From the NCBI GenBank assembly GCA_016234205.1, contig JACRGN010000031.1:1-24560 (forward strand): DNA of 24,560 nucleotides. Reading direction: 5' to 3'. A program made the translations under genes and the position numbers. Positions 1 to 8,571 of this stretch are shown here, one piece after another (position 1 is the stretch's first letter; each line of letters opens with the position of its first letter). Origin of the DNA: Nitrospinota bacterium (GTDB taxonomy: Bacteria > Nitrospinota > Nitrospinia > UBA9942). The notes under the pieces are model-generated. The model made no database searches and was not told the DNA's origin. It was given only the letters and a program-made list of their open reading frames with translations.

Positions 1-1529
1 AGATTGACCTTTGCCAGACGGCTCTCGTAATAAATCTTGACTGTTGCACCATCCGCCACTGATTTTGAAATATCGTATATGTCAACATACTGGCCGAATA
101 CTGCCGGGGTGTTTATGTCAGTGCTTTCAATGGGCGTGCCTGTGAATCCGATATATGTAGCATTTGGCAGTGCATCTCTCATATACTTGGCAAAGCCGTA
201 GGCTATCCGTTTGCCAATTACCTCTTTGGTCTCTTTGTCCCTTTCATCAAGCATCTTTGCTTCAAAGCCGTATTGAGTCCGATGGGCTTCATCAGCGATA
301 ACAACTATATTTGTTCTGTCTGAAAGCCTGTCATATTCCGCCTTGCCATCGTCTGGCAAAAATTTTTGAATGGTGGTAAACACAATGCCGCCGGACGCAA
401 CCTTCAAGAGTTCTTTCAAATGCTCACGGTCTTTTGCCTGAACCGGCTCCTGCCTTAGCAATTGCTTTGAAGATGCGAAGGTTTCAAACAACTGGTCGTC
501 TAAATCATTGCGGTCTGTGATAACTACAACAGTAGGATTGTTAAGACTCAATACCATCTTGCCTGTATAAAAAACCATTGAAATGGATTTTCCGCTGCCC
601 TGCGTGTGCCAGACAACACCACCCTTGCGATTTCCGCCCGAGGAGGCGGCTTTGAGTGTGTTTTCCACCGCTTTATTAACTGCATAGTATTGATGATATG
701 CTGCCAGTTTCTTTTCAGTTTCAACTCTTATAATACCGGTCTTAGGGTCTTCCTTCTTTGATTTCTCAAATACAATGAAATTGCGGGCAAGGTCTAACAA
801 TGTGGTAGGATTCATCATTCCTTTTATGAGCGTCTCCAACTGAGGTGAAAAACGGGAGGCATCGGTCTTTCCATCAGCGGACTTCCATGTCATATAACGG
901 CTGAATCCTGCGGAAACACTTCCAGCCCTGCATTCCATGCCATCGGAAATTACACATACTGCGTTATAGGTAAAAAGGCTTGGTATGGTAGCCTTATAGG
1001 TTTGTATCTGGTCATAAGCCTTCCTGATAGTAGCGTTTTCATCAGCCGCATTTTTTAATTCAATCACAACTAACGGAATGCCATTGATAAAAAGCAAAAC
1101 ATCAGGCCGCTTATTCTGATTATTCTCAATAATTGTGTATTGATTGACTGCTAAAAATTCATTATTGAGAGGATGGGCAAAGTCAATCAGGCTCACCTCA
1201 TAACTTCTCTCATAACCATCCTGCTGATAAGGGATTTTTATTTTCTCAATTAAAAACTGGTGAAAGATTTCGTTATTGTGAAGCAAGTCTGGCGAATAAA
1301 TCCGCAGGACTTTCTGCACAGCCTGCTCCTGCACATCTAATGGAATATCAGGGTTAAGTCGTGAAACAGCCTTGCGTAAACGGTGCGTCAGAATGATTTG
1401 TTCAAAATTTCCCCTTTCCGCATGTTCTCCGCCCGGAGCAATAGACAAGCCGTGAACATACTCCCAGCCTAAGGATTGGAGCGTTTCGATGGCGAAGGAT
1501 TCTATGCTGGTTTCAGTAAGTTTGGTCAT
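1..1529 (-). CDS. hsdR: Type I restriction enzyme R subunit (HsdR), 3' end cut off by window
   Basis: This is the motor and nuclease subunit of a type I restriction-modification complex, which translocates DNA and cuts unmodified DNA. I translated it by hand; the frame is open from ATG at 1529 to the window edge, about 509 residues of a protein usually near 1000. The N-terminal nuclease domain shows RPDVLLF (D143) and VIELKN (E157, K159). The helicase part shows Walker A HTQGSGKS (about 308-315), ADEAHR (DEAH at 413-416) and FTGTP (about 462-466). The second RecA domain and C terminus lie outside the window. Its ATG overlaps the TGA of the helicase gene (ATGA), so it is probably translationally coupled as the last visible gene of the operon that starts with hsdM. 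No truncation is seen within the visible part. Confidence 0.95.
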   Translation of the reverse strand, partial: MTKLTETSIESFAIETLQSLGWEYVHGLSIAPGGEHAERGNFEQIILTHRLRKAVSRLNPDIPLDVQEQAVQKVLRIYSPDLLHNNEIFHQFLIEKIKIPYQQDGYERSYEVSLIDFAHPLNNEFLAVNQYTIIENNQNKRPDVLLFINGIPLVVIELKNAADENATIRKAYDQIQTYKATIPSLFTYNAVCVISDGMECRAGSVSAGFSRYMTWKSADGKTDASRFSPQLETLIKGMMNPTTLLDLARNFIVFEKSKKEDPKTGIIRVETEKKLAAYHQYYAVNKAVENTLKAASSGGNRKGGVVWHTQGSGKSISMVFYTGKMVLSLNNPTVVVITDRNDLDDQLFETFASSKQLLRQEPVQAKDREHLKELLKVASGGIVFTTIQKFLPDDGKAEYDRLSDRTNIVVIADEAHRTQYGFEAKMLDERDKETKEVIGKRIAYGFAKYMRDALPNATYIGFTGTPIESTDINTPAVFGQYVDIYDISKSVADGATVKIYYESRLAKVN

Positions 1530-3241
1530 TTAATATCTTTCGATTTTAAAACACCTTTATCTTCAATGAATTTAGAAGGAATCCAATTTAGAAAACATGA
1601 CTTCTCATATGCTTGCTGATAAATACCATTACGTTTCGGGGTAATATGCCACTTATTAGAGACGATATAACATTGTTTTCTTGTTCTTGTCAGTGCAACC
1701 ATAAATTGAGCAATCTCCACGTCGCTAATCCTACAGGGGTCTTTAGGAATAGAGCCATCATTCGCTCCGACTATCATTACATAACCAGCAGATAATCCTT
1801 TACAACCCACAAAGGATGATAGCAAAATAGACGGCTTAGTTTTGTCTGGTTTTTCCTCCTTTTCTTTGTCTTTGGGGGAATAATATTCAACAATTTCATC
1901 GTAAAAATCTTTCACGATTTTCTTTAGTTCGTCTTTTAATTCCTCGGTAAAATCTTCTCCTGCCTTTATAATGCTAATAATTTCAATTACTCTTTTTTGC
2001 TGTTGTATAAACTCTTTATCAAGAATATCCAACATTTGTTTTCCTTTTTCGCTTCCTTCAATGAAGGTTCTAATTTCCTTCTGTTTGAAATAAAAATCAA
2101 TTAAGATTCTCCAACCCAAGTTAGTGTTCTCATCTTTTAATAAAATATTATATCCGTCAATCACACTTATAGGTTTTTCTTCATTAAGTTTGTAAACCAT
2201 TTGCGGATACTTACAAACTAATTCTTTTTGGATGATTGCTAAGTATTGTTTTGGGCCGACAATTAAAACTGTAGGGTATTCGCTTCCTTCTTTCCATGAT
2301 TCTTCAATATCTTTTGCATCAATTCTTTGAATAACATTATCAACATATTTTGCTACTGTATTGCCAGTGGAACATTGTGCAGTAATTATTTTTGGGAAAC
2401 GAGTGCTGTCATTCCCTTTTAGTTCAATAAAACATTCATATCTTTTGTTGACCCTGCCTTTGAGGAATCCTTTTTTCTGTGCATTTGAAAGGAAAGCGTT
2501 TGTAGCTCTCACTATTACCTCTGGGCATCTGCCGCAAAAAGGAAGTTCAAATTTTTCATAATCTCCGGAATTAAATTTGTCTCTCAAATGATTCGGAGAA
2601 GCACAACGTCCAGCATATACAGCTTGGTCATCATCACCGACAATCAAAATATTTCCCTTCTTCTCCAACTCGTTAATGAAAGCAACTTCCAGCGGATTAA
2701 AATCCTGATATTCATCAATTAGAATCTGATTAAAATTAGGAACTATGCCTGGTTTTTCTTGTAATGCCTTATACAAACGATAGACCGAATCATTAAATGA
2801 AACTGCATCATAATAATCACCACGCCTCAAATAAAATTCTACTTCGGGACTGCCCTCATCCAGCATTTGAATTTTTTTGTCAAAATCTTTCAACTTTAAT
2901 TCCAAGGCTTGTACATCCTCTTCAATAATTTTTGTTAAAAACGGAATCAGTTCTACTTTTCCATTTTGTTCATGAAGTATTTTCTTACAGTAGGCGTGAA
3001 AAGTTTTTACCTCTGCCAAATCACCGAATGAAACATACATATCAGAGGTAAGCATTCTTATAAAAGTCATTGCAATGTTTTCACCTTCCGGGTTTGCATT
3101 TAAAACCTCTTTAAATGTGAATGTTTTACCAGTGCCAGCACCCGCCAAAATTATTTTTTTCCTTGATTTAGATGAAAGGATTGCATCAAGACATTTTTTC
3201 CTTTCATCTTTTTGAACCGAGATAATTTCTTCAATGGTCAT
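1526..3241 (-). CDS. UvrD/Rep-like superfamily 1 helicase inside the R-M operon
   Basis: This is a 571-residue ATP-dependent DNA helicase of the UvrD/PcrA group. Visible motifs are Walker A GAGTGKT (34-40), motif Ib KTFHAYC (about 79-85), Walker B DEYQD (176-180), motif III VGDDDQAVY (201-209), a motif V region SSFVGCKGLSAG, and motif VI ALTRTRKQCYIV near the C terminus. It is shorter than housekeeping UvrD (about 700 residues), as expected if accessory subdomains are reduced. The ATG directly follows the TAA of hsdS with no gap, and its TGA overlaps the ATG of hsdR, so it belongs to the type I R-M operon. Canonical type I systems have no such helicase. UvrD-like helicases do occur in other anti-phage systems (GajB of Gabija, for example), so a defence role is inferred from family and context, not shown. 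Confidence 0.88.
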   Translation of the reverse strand: MTIEEIISVQKDERKKCLDAILSSKSRKKIILAGAGTGKTFTFKEVLNANPEGENIAMTFIRMLTSDMYVSFGDLAEVKTFHAYCKKILHEQNGKVELIPFLTKIIEEDVQALELKLKDFDKKIQMLDEGSPEVEFYLRRGDYYDAVSFNDSVYRLYKALQEKPGIVPNFNQILIDEYQDFNPLEVAFINELEKKGNILIVGDDDQAVYAGRCASPNHLRDKFNSGDYEKFELPFCGRCPEVIVRATNAFLSNAQKKGFLKGRVNKRYECFIELKGNDSTRFPKIITAQCSTGNTVAKYVDNVIQRIDAKDIEESWKEGSEYPTVLIVGPKQYLAIIQKELVCKYPQMVYKLNEEKPISVIDGYNILLKDENTNLGWRILIDFYFKQKEIRTFIEGSEKGKQMLDILDKEFIQQQKRVIEIISIIKAGEDFTEELKDELKKIVKDFYDEIVEYYSPKDKEKEEKPDKTKPSILLSSFVGCKGLSAGYVMIVGANDGSIPKDPCRISDVEIAQFMVALTRTRKQCYIVSNKWHITPKRNGIYQQAYEKSCFLNWIPSKFIEDKGVLKSKDIK

Positions 3242-4432
3242 TTAATTATCCCTCACCCGCACTTCCCCGCTCATCACCTTCGGCAATAGCGTATCCCGTA
3301 GGCGGGTAAGGGTGCGGATTTGGTTTAGATTGAAAATTATTTTATCAAAGAAAGGTTGTGCTTGTTGTCCGAAAGAATTTGCTTTTTCAGAATCATAAGA
3401 TGCAAAAATCATTTCTTCAATTCCTGTTGTGCTAATATTTTCTTGTGCACTTCCTGAACAAGCATTGATAATATGGTCTTGCCCTTCTCTTGATTTAAAA
3501 GCCAAATAGCCAATTATATTTCCATAAGGAACTTTCGCTTCGAGTTTTCCTACCCGTTGGTTAAGCCAAATTTCTTTTTCTGTTTTTTCTACAATACCAA
3601 TTTTCCCTATTTCAGCCCCAGTCATAGCAATAAGAAAATCACCGCTTTTAATTTTGAATCTCTTGTCAAGGTTTTTTACAACACTTTCATCAACCAAATC
3701 GGAATTGCCTATGTCAATAATTCCCATTGAAATATTTGTAATCTTAATGATACCTGCAAAACCTGTTTCTTTAAAATCTTTGCTTTTGAAAGCATAACCT
3801 CCTTGAACTTTTACATAATCTCCCAATTCCCCCGTTTCCAAATTCTCCTCCGCTTTCTCCACAAACCACTGTCTGAACAGCGTCTCTGCCAATGCCTCAA
3901 GGGTTTTGTTCTGGCGGTGCAAGAGGTCTATCTTGTCGTCAAGACTGCTGAGGATAGATGCGATAGATTTTTGTTCGGGGAGAGGGGGTAGAAGAATATC
4001 AATATCTTCAATAACATCAGGCGTTAAAGAAGGGTAGGCAGAAGTTGACCCTTCAGCTACCATATCCATATAATTTACAATCTCATCAGAGGTTAGAAAA
4101 TAGTAGATATACCTTGCATCTGCCTCTTTTTCATCGCAGCTTAAAACAGCAAATCCTGTTGACACAACGAGGTTTAGTTTTGGATTTTTGATTATCCCGT
4201 AATGGCGTTGAATAGGATGCACCGTTGAATAAATAATGTCATTATCTTTAACCAGCCTTTTAGCCCTGCTCGGTGCATGGTCTATGTCAAATAATTGAAA
4301 ACCCTCGATCTTTCCTCTTGTAATAGAGCCTGTATCGAGATATTCAATTTGCTCATGGGGATAATTCCTATCAATGCTCTTGGCGTTAATAGAAATTAAA
4401 TCCCCAAGTTTATATTCCTTCCACTTTGACAT
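3242..4432 (-). CDS. hsdS: Type I restriction-modification specificity subunit (HsdS)
   Basis: The 396-residue HsdS subunit recognises the two halves of the bipartite DNA target and joins HsdM and HsdR. There are two target-recognition domains. The first covers about residues 1-150 and ends in LTPDVIEDIDILLPPLPEQ. A conserved helical spacer follows (about 150-190, with LPEQKSIASILSSLDDKIDL and then LAETLFRQWF). The second domain covers about 200-370 and ends in TLLPKVMSGEVRV. Length is usual for the family. The ATG lies one base after the TAA of the DUF1828-like gene, and the TAA abuts the helicase ATG, so HsdS synthesis is embedded in the operon. The target sequence cannot be read from the protein. 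The second TRD is A+T-rich like its neighbours and shows no disruption. Confidence 0.95.
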   Translation of the reverse strand: MSKWKEYKLGDLISINAKSIDRNYPHEQIEYLDTGSITRGKIEGFQLFDIDHAPSRAKRLVKDNDIIYSTVHPIQRHYGIIKNPKLNLVVSTGFAVLSCDEKEADARYIYYFLTSDEIVNYMDMVAEGSTSAYPSLTPDVIEDIDILLPPLPEQKSIASILSSLDDKIDLLHRQNKTLEALAETLFRQWFVEKAEENLETGELGDYVKVQGGYAFKSKDFKETGFAGIIKITNISMGIIDIGNSDLVDESVVKNLDKRFKIKSGDFLIAMTGAEIGKIGIVEKTEKEIWLNQRVGKLEAKVPYGNIIGYLAFKSREGQDHIINACSGSAQENISTTGIEEMIFASYDSEKANSFGQQAQPFFDKIIFNLNQIRTLTRLRDTLLPKVMSGEVRVRDN

Positions 4433-4433
4433 T

Positions 4434-5219
4434 TTAAGCCGCCTTCAGTTTCCTGATGCTTTCCGGTTTATTTCTGTCTTTCCATAAAATAGATTCGGCT
4501 CCTTTGTTTCGTAAGGCTTCAAGGTATTCATCTTTTACCTCACGGTCTTCATTATTGATAACTGCCAGACCAATTACCTTTTTTTCCGTTTGTTTCTCTC
4601 TCACTTGTTTAACATCGTCCCATGCAAATAAAAAATAAGGAAGATTGAGTTTGTTGATTGTATTAAATGCCTTAATTAAAAGTTCAGTTTTCCGGTAAGC
4701 AATTTGAAAATCAAAAGTGAATTCAAGACCTGTGCTTCCTTTTGAAATAAAATAAGGTGTATATACCAACTCTTGCTCGTCAAGATATGCCTTTACATCT
4801 TCTCGGAAAAGACCTGCCACTGTATGTTTAGCAATAACATATAAGTCATTAGCTTCTGAAATAGCTGCAAGAAGGTTAAGTTTCTTTTGGGGGAAGGTCG
4901 TTTCAGTGGCTTCTGCTATTAATTCTTTATTTTCGAGCTGCACCCCATAATTCAGCAGTATTCTCTCAAATATTTCCCTTCTGTTTTGAGAGCGTGATAT
5001 TTCGACCCCGCTTAATTCAAGGTTTTTTAATGTTCGTCCGTCATCCGATAAAATGATTGTCCCATTGCTTTTCTTTGCGTAAATTTCAATGGTATCATTA
5101 AATACATCCGTAAACGGGGTGCTTATTTCAATCCATTCGCTTGACGGCAATTCGGTAATCACTGTTTTTTGCCTGAGAAAGCGGTAGTAATCATTTATCA
5201 GTTGGTCAATCCAGTTCAT
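4434..5219 (-). CDS. DUF1828/DUF1829-like protein
   Basis: This 261-residue soluble protein has no signal peptide or membrane segment. The N-terminal third, with MNWIDQLINDYYRFLRQKT and then TIILSDDGRTLKNLELSG, resembles DUF1828. The C-terminal part, with FTFDFQIAYRKTELLIKAFN and FAWDDVKQVR, resembles DUF1829. I assign these by remembered family appearance, not by a search. The biochemical function is unknown; such proteins turn up in phage and accessory regions. The ATG overlaps the TGA of the upstream DUF6978-like gene (ATGA), and the TAA lies one base before hsdS. The two small genes therefore look like a coupled pair dropped between hsdM and hsdS. The pair could be a toxin-antitoxin-like or immunity module, but nothing in the sequence proves that. 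Confidence 0.7.
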   Translation of the reverse strand: MNWIDQLINDYYRFLRQKTVITELPSSEWIEISTPFTDVFNDTIEIYAKKSNGTIILSDDGRTLKNLELSGVEISRSQNRREIFERILLNYGVQLENKELIAEATETTFPQKKLNLLAAISEANDLYVIAKHTVAGLFREDVKAYLDEQELVYTPYFISKGSTGLEFTFDFQIAYRKTELLIKAFNTINKLNLPYFLFAWDDVKQVREKQTEKKVIGLAVINNEDREVKDEYLEALRNKGAESILWKDRNKPESIRKLKAA

Positions 5220-5736
5220 ATAAGTTGCATTTGAAATTTAATTTCCAAAACGGTTTTAAGATTGATTTTATTTCCAAACACCTGCAAGATATTTCCAAAT
5301 TCGCTTGTATTGGAAAAATCCTTAACAGAAAATGTATTGTCTGCTTTCAGCGGGATAGCCCATGCCAAGGGTTTATAGCCTTCTACAAAATAATGAATAT
5401 GACTTTCTTCAAGCCATTGACCTGCAAAGGACTTAAAAATATCAGGCACTTTATCATTTGCTATTTCAGGGTTAGGATGCCTTCCATTGAAATCAACTCT
5501 TAATAAGCCTATGCTGGCATCTTCTTCCTGAAAATGCAAAGTCATTTTCAAATTATTCTTGGAGCTTTGAGTTATTTCTAAAAAGAAGGAGAACGCATCA
5601 TCCTCTTTTGAGACATATATATTCGGTCATCAATAGGAAAAGATGGAGAATACCTTTTTCTTTCTAAAACCGTCTCGCCTTCAATGATGTGTTTTGGCAA
5701 CCCAATGAGATAATCCGCTTGTTCCTGCGTAATCAT
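5216..5736 (-). pseudogene. DUF6978-like gene with frameshift at an AT repeat
   Basis: The gene starts at ATG 5736 with a TGGAG ribosome site 9 bases upstream. The first frame runs MITQEQADYLIGLPKHIIEG and on to FPIDDRIY, then goes off into MSQKRMMRSPSF and stops at TAG 5578-5580. Skipping one AT in the (AT)4 run at 5615-5622 joins DDRIY to VSKEDDAFSFFLEITQ and on, without a stop, into the long downstream frame (LLRVDFNGRHPNPE, VDGYK-like FVEGYKPLAWAIPL) ending at TGA 5216. The repaired product is 172 residues and matches my memory of the DUF6978 layout (TQEEAD start, LLRLDFGG-x-HRNP, HxHxYxEGYGDKWAIPL). It overlaps the DUF1828-like gene by ATGA. A downstream part could still be made from TTG 5551. 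The defect could be a real mutation, a reversible switch or a read error. Confidence 0.7.
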
Positions 5737-5794
5737 AAATTATAACTCCATTGTTTTGTTCTTACTACAGGAATAACCCTATTGTTTTTAGTAT

Positions 5795-5823
5795 ACTTTA
5801 TTTGCCCAAAGTAAACTTGTCAA
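5795..5823 (-). promoter_or_regulatory. Candidate sigma70-type promoter inside the R-M operon
   Basis: On the minus strand, TTGACA (5818-5823) is followed after 17 bases by TAAAGT (5795-5800). It lies in the only real gap of the operon (5737-5863), between the YhcG-like nuclease and the DUF6978-like gene, about 60 bases before the ATG at 5736. It would allow the lower half of the operon (DUF6978-like, DUF1828-like, hsdS, helicase, hsdR) to be expressed apart from hsdM. The -35 is perfect and the -10 is weak. Confidence 0.4.
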
Positions 5824-5863
5824 TATATTTATATTCCCTCCACTCACCCATTACCATCTACCT

Positions 5864-6973
5864 TTATTTGTCTTTGCTCTTATTAATTCTCGTCTTAGAT
5901 GTGCGGTTGCTCTTATCTCTTGCTTTCATTTCTCGCGTCAGGAGCGCCTTTTCCCGCTCTACTTCTCTCGCAAGTTCTTCCTCAGTAGGCAGGTAAAGCT
6001 TATATTTTGAAGCGAACAGCCTGCGGTTCTCATTTAACACGGAGTATTTGACAACTGTATGGTCTTTTTCTGTGCAAAGTATAATGCCTATGGTCGGATT
6101 GTCATCCGCGCCTTTCACTTTGTCCTCATAAAGCCTGACATACATATCCATCTGGCCTATGTCCTGATGGGTGAGCTTTCCGGTTTTGAGGTCAATGAGC
6201 ACAAAACATTTGAGGAGATAATTATAAAAGACGAGGTCTATGTAAAATTCAGATGTTTCGGCGATTATTCTCTGCTGTCTGGCAACAAAGGCAAATCCCT
6301 TGCCCAGTTCAAGGATGAACTCTTTTAGCTTATCAATAATAGCCTGTTCAAGTTCGGACTCTCGAAATTGGGTAATATCGGACATACCAAGAAACTCAAG
6401 GACATAAGGGTCTTTTATGAAATCCTGCGGTGTTGGGGGAAGAAGGGCAGTCTTTTCTTTCATCTCTTTGATAACAGGCTTTTTATTCCTGCTTGCCAAA
6501 AGACGCTCGTAATATAGCGAGTTTATCTGACGTTCTAATGCACGAACGCTCCAGTTTTGCTCTGCAGCTTCCCGCATGTAATACCTACGGGCTGGCTCGA
6601 TCTTGACGCCAATCAGGAGTTTATAATGAGACCAGTTTAAAAGGTGCGACAGCGTAGCACCTTTTTTATTTCCCGATTGGTGCCACAGTGTAGCGCCTTT
6701 TTGAAAGAGCAGGTAAAACTGTCGCATACGCTTGAGGTTGCTAATACTGAAACCAGACCCAAACTCCTTCATAAGCATAGCAGAGAGGTTTAAAACAAGA
6801 TATTCTCCATACTCAGCGCGAGCTTTCCCTTTTTGTTCCTCTTCTACAATGCGCTTACCGATATTCCAGTATGCCTCTACCATAGCAAAATTTACTGATG
6901 AGTAAGCTCTTTGCCTTGCCTGTTCTATTATTTTTCGTATATTGTTAAAAAAACTCCTGTTTAATCCTCTCAT
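5864..6973 (-). CDS. DUF1016/YhcG-family PD-(D/E)XK nuclease
   Basis: This 369-residue protein has the YhcG plan. The N-terminal DUF1016 helical region runs from about 10 to 160, with YWNIGKRIVEEEQ, FSISNLKRMRQFYLLF, LNWSHYKLLIGV and WSVRALERQINSLYYERLL. A C-terminal PD-(D/E)XK nuclease fold follows, with FYIDLVFYN (D246) and VLIDLKTG (D261, K263). The last 20 residues are basic and low in complexity. The ATG overlaps the hsdM TGA (ATGA), so it is co-translated with the methylase. The family is common in defence islands and near type I R-M genes; a nuclease role is inferred from the intact catalytic motif. Oddity: a 36-bp imperfect tandem duplication (KGATLWHQ / KGATLSHL, residues 92-111) lengthens the loop before NWSHY. 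Only minor stop codon or length variation from other members is evident. Confidence 0.88.
   Translation of the reverse strand: MRGLNRSFFNNIRKIIEQARQRAYSSVNFAMVEAYWNIGKRIVEEEQKGKARAEYGEYLVLNLSAMLMKEFGSGFSISNLKRMRQFYLLFQKGATLWHQSGNKKGATLSHLLNWSHYKLLIGVKIEPARRYYMREAAEQNWSVRALERQINSLYYERLLASRNKKPVIKEMKEKTALLPPTPQDFIKDPYVLEFLGMSDITQFRESELEQAIIDKLKEFILELGKGFAFVARQQRIIAETSEFYIDLVFYNYLLKCFVLIDLKTGKLTHQDIGQMDMYVRLYEDKVKGADDNPTIGIILCTEKDHTVVKYSVLNENRRLFASKYKLYLPTEEELAREVEREKALLTREMKARDKSNRTSKTRINKSKDK
6639..6702. repeat. 36-bp tandem duplication, each copy a short palindrome, in the yhcG-like gene
   Basis: Copy A is AAAAGGTGC-(9 bases)-GCACCTTTT at 6639-6665, a perfect 9-bp stem. Copy B, 36 bases on, is GGTGC-(9)-GCGCC at 6679-6697. 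The loops gacagcgta and cacagtgta differ at two positions. The period of 36 keeps the reading frame and duplicates 12 residues in a loop of the DUF1016 domain. It may be a local duplication or a small palindromic element that tolerates coding insertion. Confidence 0.65.
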
Positions 6974-8571
6974 CCCTTTACCTCAATCTTAGCAAGGTTC
7001 TCCACAATAGCTTTGTTTAATTCTGCTTCTTCTTCAATCTGCTTTTCCAGTTCTGACTTCAAGGCATTAAACCTTTCGGCAAAGTTGAAATCATCCTCAT
7101 CATCCGGCAAACCGATGTATCTGCCGGGCGTCAGGACATAATTCAATGCCTTTACTTCATTTAGAGTTGCTGACTTGCAAAAGCCCTGCACATCTTTGTA
7201 TTCCTCTGATGCTGAGCTTGCCGAAGCACGCCAGTTATGATAAGTGCCTGCAATTAAGGCAATGTCTTTATCGGACAGGACCCTGTTTCTGCGGTTGATT
7301 AAAAAGCCCATATTCCGGGCATCTATGAAGAGAATCTCTCCCTTCCTCTTTTGCTTGTTGCGCCGCAGAAACCAGAGGCACGCGGGAATCTGGGTATTGA
7401 GAAATAGTTTAGTGGGCAGGTTTATGATGCAATCGACGAAATCGTTTTCGATTATCGCTTTACGTATCTTATCTTGCCCTGAGGTTCGTACTGTAAGCGA
7501 ACCTTTCGACAGCACAAATCCAGCAAATCCATTTGGAGCTAAATGATAAAGGAAGTGCTGAATCCATGCGTAATTTGCATTATTGGGTGGGGGAGGAAGT
7601 TTCTGTCCCAAGATGCTCCAGCGAGCATCATTTTGGAGTAAATCACCACTCCAGTCGCTATCTTCAAAAGGCGGGTTTGCTATGATGTAATCTGCCTTTA
7701 GGTCTTTGTGTGTGTCATTGAGAAAAGAACCTTCATTGTTCCATTTTACATTAGTGCTGTCTATATGGCGTATTGCAAGGTTCATCTTTGCCAATCGCCA
7801 TGTGGTCTGGTTGCTCTCTTGCCCGTAAATTGAAATGCGGTCAGCCGGATTTAGTGATAAGCCGTTGCTTTTTTTCTTGTAGTAATCCCTGTGCGATTCA
7901 ACGAACTTTTCGCTTTGAACAAACATTCCGCCTGAGCCGCAGCAAGGGTCAAATACCCTGCCCTCGTAAGGCTCAAGCATTTCAACAAGCAGTTTTACGA
8001 CACTGCCCGGCGTGTAGAACTGTCCGCCTTTTCTACCTTCAGCAAGGGCAAATTCTCCAAGGAAGTATTCATAGACCTTGCCTAAGACATCTTTGCTCTG
8101 CGCCTCTTTTGTGCCAAGAACTGCGCTGCCTATCAAATCTATCAAACCGCCGAGGCTCGCTTTATCCAGCTTCTCCTGAGCATAAACTTTTGGCAGAACT
8201 CCTCTGAGTGAAGGGTTATCTTTTTCTATCGCATCCATCGCATCGTCAACATCCTTGCCTATGGTCGGGAGTTTTGCCCTGCCTTGCAGCCACTTCCACC
8301 GTGCTGACGGAGGCACATAAAAGACCTTCTCGGCAGTATATTCGTTTTTATCTTCCGGGTCTGCGCCTTCATAATCGCCTTTGCCCTCTTTCAATTTTTG
8401 ATAAAGTTCCTCAAAGGCATCAGAGATATATTTCAGGAAGATTAAGCCCAGAACAACATGCTTATATTCCGCGGCGTCCATATTTTTCCGAAGTTTGTCC
8501 GCAGCCTTCCAGAGCTTTTTCTCTAACGGCTCATCATTCTGATTCTTTTTTTCTTTAGCGTTTCTATTCAT
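6970..8571 (-). CDS. hsdM: Type I restriction-modification DNA methyltransferase (HsdM)
   Basis: The 533-residue N6-adenine methyltransferase subunit modifies host DNA together with HsdS. An N-terminal HsdM_N-like helical domain (about 15-165, LWKAADKLRKNMDAAEYKHV) precedes the catalytic domain. Motif X/entry GGQFYTPGSVVKLLVEM (about 182-198), SAM-binding motif I FDPCCGSGGMF (207-217) and catalytic motif IV NPPF (299-302) are all present, so the enzyme should be active. The start at 8571 has GAGAGG about 8 bases upstream. It lies only 59 bp downstream of the mnmE stop, with no terminator visible, so some transcription may enter from the housekeeping operon. Its TGA overlaps the ATG of the YhcG-like nuclease gene. 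Confidence 0.96.
   Translation of the reverse strand: MNRNAKEKKNQNDEPLEKKLWKAADKLRKNMDAAEYKHVVLGLIFLKYISDAFEELYQKLKEGKGDYEGADPEDKNEYTAEKVFYVPPSARWKWLQGRAKLPTIGKDVDDAMDAIEKDNPSLRGVLPKVYAQEKLDKASLGGLIDLIGSAVLGTKEAQSKDVLGKVYEYFLGEFALAEGRKGGQFYTPGSVVKLLVEMLEPYEGRVFDPCCGSGGMFVQSEKFVESHRDYYKKKSNGLSLNPADRISIYGQESNQTTWRLAKMNLAIRHIDSTNVKWNNEGSFLNDTHKDLKADYIIANPPFEDSDWSGDLLQNDARWSILGQKLPPPPNNANYAWIQHFLYHLAPNGFAGFVLSKGSLTVRTSGQDKIRKAIIENDFVDCIINLPTKLFLNTQIPACLWFLRRNKQKRKGEILFIDARNMGFLINRRNRVLSDKDIALIAGTYHNWRASASSASEEYKDVQGFCKSATLNEVKALNYVLTPGRYIGLPDDEDDFNFAERFNALKSELEKQIEEEAELNKAIVENLAKIEVKG

Noticed and set aside
7773..8207. 144-codon plus-strand open frame opposite hsdM
   Set aside because: It lies wholly inside the strongly supported hsdM in the opposite direction, is rich in Cys, Ser, Arg and Gln as expected from antisense reading, and has no ribosome site.
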